A program made the position numbers and the translations under genes. 64,000 bases of DNA from Xenopus tropicalis. Its lineage: Eukaryota; Chordata; Amphibia; Anura; Pipidae. The DNA lies in NCBI RefSeq assembly GCF_000004195.4, contig NC_030677.2:102018829-102082828 (forward strand), read 5' to 3'. The notes beneath the pieces were generated by a model, which was not told the origin of the DNA, did not search any database, and worked only from the letters and a program-made list of their open reading frames with translations. Below, piece after piece: positions 1 through 8,799 of the stretch (its first letter is position 1; the number at the start of each line of letters is the position of its first letter).

Positions 1-262
1 TTGGATGTTGCTCTCAGTGCCCCCAAACCAGTTAATTATTTTTGAATTCCTTACTTGGTGGCAAGTTTTTGTTGCATAAAAACCAGATGTACTGCCAACA
101 GTCTCATTTAGGCTGCCAGTCCACATATGGCTACCAAATAGCCAGTCAGAGTCCCTATTTGTAACCCCAGGAAAATTTTTCATGCTTGTTGTGTTGCTCT
201 CCAACTCTTTTTACATTTGAATGTGGCTCACAGGTAAAAAAAAAAAAAAGTTGGGGATCCCT
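1..262. mobile_element. hAT-type element fragment, cut by the window edge
   Basis: The segment ends in an A-run followed by GTTGGGGATCCCTG, the inverted form of the CAGGGATCCCCAAC hAT terminus. Diverged relatives of this family lie at 45251 and 55741, recognisable by similar 'gagcaacat' wording. The other end lies outside the window. It abuts a LINE reverse-transcriptase fragment, so it probably inserted into that LINE. Non-coding. Confidence 0.6.
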
Positions 263-521
263 GACTTTGCTAAAGTGTTTGATACAGTACCTCACAGAAA
301 GTTAATGATAAAATTGAGGAATATTGGTGTAGAACATAATATTTGTAATTGGATAGAGAACTGGCTGAAGGATAGATTGTAAAGAGTGGCGGTAAATGGA
401 ACATTTTCTAGTTGGGCCAGTGTTGTTAGTGGAGTACCGCAGGGGTCAGTCCTTGGTCCATTAGTTTTTAACTTGTTTATTAATGACCTGGAGGTGGGCA
501 TAGAAAGTACTGTTTCTGAAA
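263..521 (+). pseudogene. CR1-type LINE reverse transcriptase fragment
   Basis: Reading in frame from 263 gives the RT palm pieces DFAKVFDTVPHRK and later [20 protein letters not shown], which are RT motifs A and B of CR1/Rex-like non-LTR retrotransposons. There is an in-frame TAA about 39 codons in (after DRL), and the domain stops after about 85 codons, before the catalytic FADD box. It is a dead fragment whose 5' side is interrupted by the hAT element before it. The family level (CR1/Rex/Babar) is not resolved. Confidence 0.75.
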
Positions 522-1851
522 AGTAACAGCAAGTGTATCTGCCATATTGGCTTAGGCTCCCCTTCCTGCTGTCTGTTGCATGTCGTCAGAGAAACTGATA
601 CGTATTAGAGCTTTGAATGTGAGAGGAGGGTGGGCAGATACCAACAAGTTAGCAATGAACGTCATCACATTCAGAAAGGGCAGTCAGCTTCAGCACCAGG
701 ATTGGTGCTTACTCTACTTAAGTCTATGTCAGAGCCAGGATTGTGTGCAATGTAATTAGTGCTGCTGTGACGTGGAACAGGCAGCTACATGCATGTTTTT
801 TAGTGAACACCTGTCCTTAATATATTTCCCTTATTTCGCATTTTCCCAGACTTTACCCCATTTTTTCATGGTTCTACTGTATTTACATTTATAACTCCTT
901 TGATGCTTTTCAGTACTTCTCATACTGATCTTGCATTTTGATTTCCAATATGCTGCCTAGTTGCTAGGGTTAAATTATAAAACTCTTTGAGTCAAAAATA
1001 AAAAACTTTCAACTTCAGTTCTTTGTAAATAGGCCCCAAGTCTGTTAATTCTTCTACATTTTAAAGCCGGAATGATCAAGGAAAGTATAAAAACAGACAG
1101 ATACCATTTTCAATAGCTATTACTATTAGAAATAACTTTGTAAAAAATATATTTTAGAAAGCTGCATAGAATTACAATTTCTTTCATTGTGGAAAATATA
1201 ATTTCAGGTGTACACTCCTTTTGGGATACAGTCAATATAAATTAAAAACAGACTTCAGGAGAAAATGTTTTCTCTAATAAATTCAGTAATTGTAGATTTC
1301 ACACACTGCTCACCTCCCTTTCATTCCAGCTTTGCAGTTCTCGCTGCCCACATAAGCTAACTTTTGGGATGTCCAATTGATCAGAACACTACATGGAGTG
1401 TGGACACATGCAGTTCCATACACATTAGGTAGTAGTTTGGTCTGATAATACATTTTTGACTAGCTGTGGTGCGGAAAAATCTGTTGGTATGATGGTTGAG
1501 CAAATTGATCACAGATTTATTTGCCCTGCATGAAATATGTATGCAAATGCTTGTAGAAGGGGATTTCAGGCATTTTATCACTAACTATCTCATTCCAAAG
1601 CCCTTGTGTCATTCTACTAAGTGGATGGGGTCAGGGGTTCTTGTCCTAATAATGTTTCAGAATTCACCCACTACAGGCCAGAATGGAGGCAATTGGCCAA
1701 CCTCTTTTCTCTTCTGGCCAATTAACTATGATTCACCAATGTCTCAGCAAATCTTGGAAAATGCTTCCAGTTTGGTTAGAACTGGCTGATTTATATGGCC
1801 ACTGGCTGGTTCTGTAGCCTTCTATTTTTAATCTTGCAACAACAGAATGGC
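522..1851. other. Intergenic DNA, no gene seen
   Basis: AT-rich, with only short ORFs that lack codon structure or motifs. I recognise no exon, RNA gene or complete transposon here. Confidence 0.5.
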
Positions 1852-2040
1852 TTAAGATGGCCATACATGTAAAGATCTGGTTGTTTTCCCATGGGCCAAA
1901 TGATCGGGTCACAACTCTGGGAATGCAGGCCATCAAGAAGAGGACTGCATCAATGAACCAACATGTTCTTCATGGGATATTTAAACCTGCCTGATCTATA
2001 TCTGGCCATTTTTCAGCAAGATATGGGTCAGACAGGGCTA
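1852..2040. mobile_element. Harbinger-like MITE, left part, split by Tc1
   Basis: It begins TTAAGATGGCCATACATG, matching the TTA|AGGTGGCCATACAC ends of the Harbinger-like MITEs at 6672, 13186, 15435 and 20743. Internal words (gggccaaatgatcggg, tatctggcc) also match that family. The sequence breaks at the TA where Tc1 begins and appears to resume at 6644 (catggccaactt). It is a diverged, old copy. Confidence 0.55.
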
Positions 2041-2340
2041 TACAGTGGATACAAAAAGTCTACACACCCCTGGTAAAATGTCAGGTTCCTGTGCCATACA
2101 AAAATTAGGGTGGAGGGAAGAAAACCAAAAAAACTAATATAATGTGGTTGCATAAGTGTGCACACCCTTAAACTAATACTTTGTTGAAGCACCTTTTGAT
2201 TTTATTCACTGAAAATAAAACCACATATTAATGGCTCAAAGATTTTTTCAAAACATAATACAAAACAAATTCATTTAGAAATTTATTAGAAAAATTGCTC
2301 TGAAGAGATATTTTAAAATTAAAGAATTACAAGTAAAAAA

Positions 2341-4177
2341 ATGATAATGGAGATTCTGAGTGACCAAAAAACCTATGAGTATGTAAAAGATAATCCACTT
2401 AGTAAATATAAGAGGGAGCTGCAACAATTGTTGTTGGATGCAAAAAGTCGAGATGTTCTAAACAAGTTTGAATTCGAATATATATGGAGGGAGAACCCAA
2501 TTATGGCACATATCTATGCCTTACCCAAATTGCATAAGAATGTTACTTGCCCTCCTGGGAGACCAATAGTCTCGAGTATAGGTAGCCTTACAGAAGGTCT
2601 TAGTGCATATGTCGATTATTATTTAAATTATATTGTAAAGTCTACACCAGCATACATACGAGACAGTCAAGATGCTTCATCAAAAATCCTAAATGTTAAT
2701 TGGAGAAGTAGCTATATTTGGGTTACATTGGATGTGCAAGCATTATATACACGCATAAATCATGTTGATGGGCTTAAGGCAGTCAACATGTATTTGTGTA
2801 GATATCTAAAATCAGATGAACAAATAAGATTTTTGCTGGATGCTGTAGAATTTATTCTTTCCCACAATATAATGACCTTTAATGGTAATTATTACAGGCA
2901 ATTGATAGGGACCGCAATGGGGGCAAAATTCGCGCCCTCATATGCAGGTCTCTTTATGGCAATGTGGGAGGAAGAATATATTTACGGATCAGATAACCCT
3001 TACCATGATAACATAATTAAATGGTATCGCTATATATATGATGTCATTATGTTATGGGAGGGAGATTAAGTTGAACTATCTGGCTTTTTACATTATGTCA
3101 ATGATAATGCATATGATATTAATTTCACTTTAGAGCATAACAAACGAACAGTCGACTTTTTGAATCTAACATCTTATGTTGAAGGAGGAACAGTTAATAC
3201 AAAACTATTTAGGAAACCAGTGGCAGGCAATACAATCTTAAGAAGGGATTCCTTCCATCCGGAGCATACTGTAAAGTCAATACCATATGCGCAGTTAGTG
3301 AGACTGTGTAGAAACTGTACTAATTATAATATATTTAAAGAACAAGCGAGACAAGAGTGTGAGAGGCTCGAAGAGAGAGGTTATAACAAAAATGATCTGC
3401 AAACAGCACTACATAAAGTAGGTGACCTAATAGTAAGTAATAACAAAAGTAGAGGTAAAAAAAGTGAAATGGTAACCTCTAAAAGTAAAAAAGTTGAAGA
3501 GATCAGATGTATTCTAGATTACAGGGTTCAATATAAACAAATTACTAAGGTCATAAAAAGAAACTGGAATATTTTACAGGCAGATCCAGTGTTAAAAAAG
3601 TTGAATATGAAACCAGGGGTTGTAAGTAGAAAAGCGAAATCAATAGCGGGATTTATAGCCCCAAATAAATTGAAGAGAAATAACAACAAGAAAGCGACAT
3701 GTTGGTTAGGTAATATAAAAGGTTTCTTTCCGTGTAAATGCTGCAAAGCCTGTAAATATACTGGCAATAAAAAAATGTTCTTTAGTAAAAATAGTGATAA
3801 AGAATTTAGTATTGATACCTATATATCATTTCAAACACAGTATGTCATCTATTGCCTACAATGCGAATGTGGTTCCCTATATGTGGGACGGACTATAAGA
3901 CAGTTAAGAATAAGATTAGGAGAACATCTGCGAGGATTAAAAAATAAAAGAGAAAGATAACCCTCTATACAAACATTTCAAATATTCGCATGAAGGCAAA
4001 CAGATGCATTTTCAAATGTTTGGCATTGATAAAATAGATAAAAGAAGTGAAGGAAATCTGGTCACTAAATTGTTGCGGTTAGAATCTAAGTGGATATTTA
4101 CATTAAATACTGTAATACCAAAAGGGATGAATACAAAATTTGAATTAAAACCGTTCTTGGTATCACCTTGGAAATAA
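2341..4177 (+). pseudogene. PLE reverse transcriptase / GIY-YIG endonuclease
   Basis: About 612 codons in one conceptual frame, with a TAA at 3067-3069 and a frameshift near 3956. Visible blocks: YALPKLHKN and RPIVSS (~2515-2575), RT motif A with D at 2731-2733 (VTLDVQALYT), motif B GTAMGAKFAPSYAGLFM (~2910), and the catalytic box at 3031-3042. That box reads YIYD where active enzymes have YIDD, so the first catalytic Asp of the pair is lost. A CKCCKACKY Cys cluster lies near 3735. The GIY-YIG domain starts at 3841 (YVIYCLQ, SLYVGRT) and continues past the frameshift to the TAA at 4175. No intact N-terminal start is seen. The protein would copy element RNA into DNA; this copy is dead. Confidence 0.87.
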
Positions 4178-4222
4178 TTTATGTAGGAGAAGTATGGGTT
4201 ACAATCCATGGCATTTAATAAG

Positions 4223-4665
4223 TTAAAGGAACAGTAACACCAAAAAATGAAAGTGTATAAAAATAATTAATATATTATATACCATTGCTCTGCACTGGTA
4301 AAAGTTGTGTGTTTTCTTCATAAACACTACTGCAGTTTATATAAATACCCTGCTGTGTAGCCATGGGGGCAGCCATTTAAATTGAAAAAAGGAGAAAAGG
4401 CACAGGTTACTAAGCAGATAACAGATAAGTAGCAGATTCCCATTGTATTCTACACAGTTTATCTGGTATCTTCTTATGTAACCTGTGCCTTTTCTCCTTT
4501 TTTCAATTTAAATGGCTGCCCCCATGGCTACACAGCAGCTATTTCTATTAACTATAGTAGTCTTTCTCAAGCAAACATGCAACTTTTACCAGTGCAGGGC
4601 AACAGTACATTATATTTTAATTATTTTAAAACATTTTTATTTTTTAGTGTTACTGTTCCTTTAAG
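4223..4665. mobile_element. T2/Kolobok-like MITE with long internal hairpin
   Basis: Flanked by TTAA (4223-4226 and 4662-4665) with inverted termini AGGAACAGTAACACC / GGTGTTACTGTTCCT (the right end differs slightly). The TTAAAGG start fits Xenopus T2-type MITEs. The core is a long inverted repeat (gggggcagccatttaaatt with its reverse complement at ~4490-4530). A second copy of the same family lies at 63173-63598. Inserted inside the PLE, so younger than it. Confidence 0.85.
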
Positions 4666-5114
4666 GGCAACTGGTCTGGGTCCAAAGAAACGATTTAAGG
4701 GTAACTGGTCTGGGTCTGAAGAAATATAGAAAGAAAAAGTGAATAAACAGTAAAGTAAATGTTTTTATTTTGTTTGAACTGATTTGCACTATTTTGCACT
4801 GAACTACACTAATGTATTTTATTGTGTGTGATGTTTTAACACAGTGGCTATAATATCCACTATAGTGGTTAGAAAAATTAAAAAAGTTAAAGTTTTTAAC
4901 TGAGAAGATTTTTTCTAAAACAGATAAGTTCTATGAAGTTTTTTTTATGTGGTTTTGTATAATTTATGCTGAATACAGGGCAATTTTAAACCATGGAATG
5001 TGTATGTTTTAAGAATTGTTATAATATATGCTCACTATAAGGTATAGCATCAACCCTGCACACTGTATATGGGAGATGCTGTTGGGTATAAAAGGGAAGT
5101 GACAACACACAATA

Positions 5115-5155
5115 CCTCCTCTGATGAAGCACTTTGTGCGAAACGCGTTAGGAGA
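5115..5155 (+). ncRNA. Hammerhead ribozyme motif in the PLE
   Basis: Order along the strand: CTCCT (5116-5120), CTGATGA (5121-5127), A, GCAC-TTT-GTGC hairpin (5129-5139), GAAA (5140-5143), CGCG, TT (5148-5149), AGGAG (5150-5154). CTCCT pairs perfectly with AGGAG as stem I, GCAC/GTGC is stem II, and ACGCGT is the very short self-complementary stem III reported for PLE hammerheads. CUGAUGA and GAA are the invariant core. Predicted cleavage is after 5149. One deviation is an A·C at the base of stem II. PLEs are known to encode such ribozymes, which supports the call. Confidence 0.8.
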
Positions 5156-6643
5156 GGCACTAGGATGCACCTTGTCACTGTTTGGTATAGTATATATTTG
5201 AATTTGTTTTGTATTATGTTTTGAAAAAATCTTTGAGCCATTAAAATGTGGTTTTATTTTCACTGAATTTTTTGCTGTTATTTGTATACTGGTTCAGGGC
5301 CTATCAATGAAATATAAAATGTGATTTCCTTTCCTAATTTATATTGTTGTAAGTAATTATTTTGATTTTATTGCAGCACTCAGTCTTTTTGGATATGAGT
5401 CTATCAGCATTTTGACTGCAAGATTTGCCCACTCTTCTTTGCAGAAACACTCCAAATCTGTCAGATTGCGAGGGCATCTCCTGTGCACAGCCCTCTTCAG
5501 ATCACCCCACAGATTTTCAATTAGATTCAGGTCTGGGCTCTGGCTGGGCCATTCCAAAACTTTAATCTTCCGGTGAAGCCATTCCTTTGCTGATTTGGAT
5601 GTATGCTTTGGGTCATTGTCATGCTGAAAGATGAAGTTCCTCCTCATGTTCAGCTTTCTAGCAGAAGCCTGAAGGTTTTGTGCCAATATTAACTGGTATT
5701 TGGAACTGTTCATAATTCCCTCTATCTTAACTAAGGCCCCAGTTCCAGCTGAAGAAAAACAGCCCAAAGCATGATGCTGCCACCACCATGCTTCACTGTG
5801 GGTATGGTGTTCTTTTGGTGATGTGCAGTATTGTTTTTGCGCCAAACATATTTTTTGGAATTATGGCTAAAAAGTTCAACCTTGGTTTCATCAGACCATA
5901 ACACCTTTTCTCCACATGCTTTTGGGAGACTTCAGATGTGTTTTTGCAAAATGTAGCCTGGCTTGGATGTTTTTCTTCGTAAGAAAAGCCTTTCGTCTTG
6001 CCACTCTACCCCATAGCCCAGACATATGAAGAATACGGGAGATTGTGGTCACATGTACCACACAGCCAGTACTTGCCAGATATTCCTGCAGCTCCTTTAA
6101 TGTTGCTGTAGGCCTCTTGGTAGCCTCCCTGACCAGTTTTCTTCTCATCTTTTAATCAATTTTGGAGGGATGTCCTGTTCTTGGTAATGTCACTGTTGTG
6201 CCATATTTTCTCCACTTGACGGATGCTTGGGAAGCTCTCTGTGGACCATGGCTTTTGCTGTGGGATGCGACAAAAAATGTCAGGAAAGACCAACTAGAGC
6301 AGCTGAACTTTATTTGGGGTTAATCGGAGGCACTTTAAATGATGGCAGGTGTATGCTGACTCCTATTTAACATGATTTTAAATGCGATTGCTTAATTCCG
6401 AACACAGCTACATCCCCAGTTAGAAGAGGGTGTGCACACTTATGCAACCACATTATTTTAGTTTTTTTGGTTTTCTTCCCTCCACCTAAAAGATTTCAGT
6501 TTGTTTTTCAATTGAGTGGTACAGTTTATAGGTCACATTAAAGGTGGAAAAAGTTCTAAAATTATTTATCTTTGTCTCATTTTTATACAGCACAGGAACC
6601 TGATATTTTACCAGGGGTGTGTAGACTTTTGATATCCACTGTA

Positions 6644-6671
6644 CATGGCCAACTTGGTCAGGAAGGCCTTA
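6644..6671. mobile_element. Right remnant of the MITE split by Tc1
   Basis: After the Tc1 end the text catggccaacttgg resembles the right terminus (tatggccacctt) of the Harbinger-like MITE family that starts at 1852. It is short and diverged, so the join is only moderately supported. Confidence 0.4.
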
Positions 6672-7087
6672 AGGTCCCCATACACGGGCCGACTATAGCT
6701 GCCGATATCGGTCCCTTGGACCGATTTGGCAGCTAATCGGCCCGTGTATGGGGAGAGCAGAGCGGCCTGGCCGACCGATATCTGGCCTGAAATTGGCCAG
6801 ATCTCGATCGCCCAGGTTAGAAAATCCGGTCGGATCGGGGACCGCATCGGCTCGTTGATGCGGTCCCCAATCCGACTGCCCCATTGCCGCCCACATAATC
6901 CGATCGTTTGGCCCCAGGGCCAAACGATCGGATTATTTTTTTTTTTACCTAAATGCTCCCCGATATCGCCCACCCTTAGGTGGGGATATCGGGGGAAGAT
7001 CCGCTTGCTTGGCGACATCACCAAGCGAGCGGATCTGCTCGTGTATGGCCACTTTCTGCTAACAACGTTTATTCTGTATGGTCACCT
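6672..7087. mobile_element. Harbinger-like MITE
   Basis: TTA target duplications lie at 6669-6671 and 7088-7090. The termini are AGGTCCCCATACACGGGCC on the left and tatggtcacct on the right. The body is a chain of hairpins, e.g. agctgccgatatcggt/accgatttggcagct, a GC-rich hairpin around gatgcggtccc, and an A/T run next to ccgatcgtttggcc. The 3-bp TWA duplication is typical of PIF/Harbinger. Non-coding; the overlapping ORFs on both strands are products of the palindromes. Confidence 0.8.
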
Positions 7088-7523
7088 TTAGGGGCACAAT
7101 GTCACAAAGGCATGATCACAAGCTGATTCAAGGAATGAAATGCCTCTATCTAAATGTAAAGGATATTCATCTTGTATATGCAATGTCTGCTTTTTAGTTT
7201 GCGTTATAAATGGTTTTAAACATTTTTTATAATAATATAATTTTTTAAAATTATAAAAAAAAAAAAAAAAATTGTGTAAGGACATTCTTCCATTGCAACA
7301 ATCCTGTCTGCACAACATTCATATGATGCACTAATGAATACCAGTTAAACCATTATTACAGAATATTTCTCATTTAATTTAACAATCACATGACACTAAA
7401 CTATATTTACTAAAAGAGCATACAAAATCATTAAAAATGTAATTCATTGAGACTACCAACTGAAGCTTACTGTAAATATCTCCTTTTTAAAGTAGGGAAA
7501 TTGTATCTAATTTGTGATACCAT

Positions 7524-8067
7524 TTGAAGGAATACTGTCATGGGAAAACATGTTTTTTTTTTCAAAACACATCAGTTAATTAAGTTTCTCCTGCATTGAA
7601 ATTTATTTTTTAAAAACACAGATTTTATTATATTTAATTTTAAAATTTCACATGGGGCTAGCCATATTCTTCATTTACCAGGGTGCCAAAACCATGTGAC
7701 TTGCCACATACCACCGTCATGTGCTCTGATAAACTTCAGTAACACTTTACTGCTGAGCTGATATCACTCCCCTCCCAGCATCCAATCAGCAGAAGAATGG
7801 AAAGGTATCAGGATAGCAGCTCCCAGTACATATGACAATAGCACTTAATAGTAAGAAATCCAAGTCCGGCTTGGGACTCCTCCACTTACATGGGAGTAGC
7901 AGAAACAATAAGTTATCTGACTCAGGTACAATGCACTGAGAAGGGTGCTTACACCCCAGTTTTGCAACAAAAAAATATATATTTGTTTGTTCAAGAATAA
8001 CATTTTAAATGGTAGAGTGATTTAAAAATAAAAAGTAGACCATAAAAATCATGACAGTATCCCTTAA
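7524..8067. mobile_element. TTAA-type MITE (Kolobok-like)
   Basis: Inverted ends AAGGAATACTGTCATG at the left and CATGACAGTATCCCTT at the right. The right target is TTAA (8064-8067); the left is TTGA (7524-7527), probably a mutated TTAA. No coding potential. Confidence 0.65.
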
Positions 8068-8722
8068 GGGTGTTTAATATTTGAACATTTTTAAAGACAA
8101 TGTGTTCAGACAAAACTAAAGATTTGTAAATACTTGGCCGAATTTGTAATAATATATATCATTTTAATACTTTTAGCAGAGATCAGCATCTGATTACCCA
8201 AGATATTTTATTTTTTGAGATTCTGACACCCCCATAGCTACAATATCTCTGTAGTATTAAAAACCACCAATTCATGCACTTATAGAAAAAGCCCAGTATT
8301 CTGTCCTGCCCCATACCTGGTTTTCCTATATTGACAAATGGTCTCACAATGAGTTAACATGATCCATGATCCATTGAAATCACAACCTGAGATAATTGTA
8401 GCAGTGGTTATAACTGCTATTTATCCTAGGAAATAAAACTAAGAATGAAAATGTCAGGGCTCCATGCAAAGTAATAAAAAAGCTGAAGTGCAGCATGGCA
8501 ATTGTCTCTTAATGATTGCCTCAGTATGGTTTCCATTTTAACAATGGTATTTTTGTGTCTGTTACATGGTAGCCAGATATATGTCCATTCACTGTTGCCA
8601 TGTCCAGATTCAAACCATATTGCCCATGAATTTGCATCTATCCCCAAGCTGCTGACCATGCAGGCCTTTCCTTGATATTAGAGCTGGACTGTTTAGTATT
8701 TCTCAGAATTAGTTTAGGTCAT
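8068..8722. other. Downstream flank of ZNF414
   Basis: This would be the 3' UTR and flank of the minus-strand ZNF414 gene. A minus-strand AATAAA lies at 8207-8212 (TTTATT on the plus strand), about 510 nt past the stop, and is a possible polyadenylation signal. No other gene is seen. Confidence 0.4.
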
Positions 8723-8799
8723 TCACAGCTGGGGGAGAAGGCTGGGTTCCATTTCTGGAGGTAGCTTTGAGTGGAAGGGAAGGAGATCCAGGTCATAAT
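8723..8799 (-). CDS. ZNF414: ZNF414 last exon
   Basis: The acceptor (cttttctttgcag) precedes AT, which completes the GAT codon begun by the final G of the previous exon. It encodes 24 further residues, YDLDLLPFHSKLPPEMEPSL then LPQL, and the TGA at 8723-8725. This short acidic, Pro-rich tail shows no domain. It is supported by splice signals and phase rather than by a motif. Confidence 0.75.

Larger units (their letters stand above)
2207..5359 (+). mobile_element. Penelope-like retroelement inserted in the Tc1 transposase
   Basis: The element is bounded by a perfect 13-bp direct repeat TTTTGATTTTATT at 2194-2206 and 5360-5372, i.e. the target-site duplication. It encodes a reverse transcriptase followed by a Cys-rich region and a GIY-YIG endonuclease, the order that defines Penelope-like elements (PLEs). 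The 5' side is truncated: the frame starts in the RT N-terminal part. The first ~66 bases (2207-2272) are an inverted copy of 5199-5264, a stub arrangement known in PLEs. A hammerhead-ribozyme motif lies at 5116-5154. A T2-like MITE later inserted at 4223-4665. Confidence 0.88.
2173..6250 (-). pseudogene. Tc1 transposase, broken by stop, frameshift and insertion
   Basis: This is a DDE transposase, which would cut and paste the Tc1 element at TA sites. Reading down from about 6250: helix-turn-helix text (KWRKYGTTVTLPRTG), an in-frame TAA at about 6153, then KRPTATLKELQEYL. The catalytic block follows: SDETKVELF at about 5890 (first D), FQHDNDPKHTS (second D) and SPDLNLIENLWGDLK (the E). A one-base frameshift lies just before SDET. 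The Penelope-like element splits the C-terminus: codons end AAIKSK at 5360, and the missing GASTKY plus TAG are found at 2193-2173 on the far side of the insertion. The TAA now closing the reading frame at 5357-5359 belongs to the inserted element. Not functional. Confidence 0.88.
2041..6643 (-). mobile_element. Tc1-like DNA transposon, interrupted by other elements
   Basis: Both ends read TACAGTGGATA in inverted orientation, with AGTCTACACACCCCTGG further in, flanked by the TA dinucleotide typical of Tc1/mariner. The inverted ends share the words 'cttcctccacc' and 'gtggttgcat' at ~2130 and ~6440-6480. Removing the Penelope-like insertion and one target repeat leaves about 1.44 kb, a normal Tc1 length. 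It carries a degraded transposase on the minus strand. It sits inside an older Harbinger-like MITE. Confidence 0.9.

Noticed and set aside
6608..7091. Overlapping ORFs on both strands
   Set aside because: They lie in a palindromic MITE; the same peptides recur at 15431-16025 because the DNA repeats.
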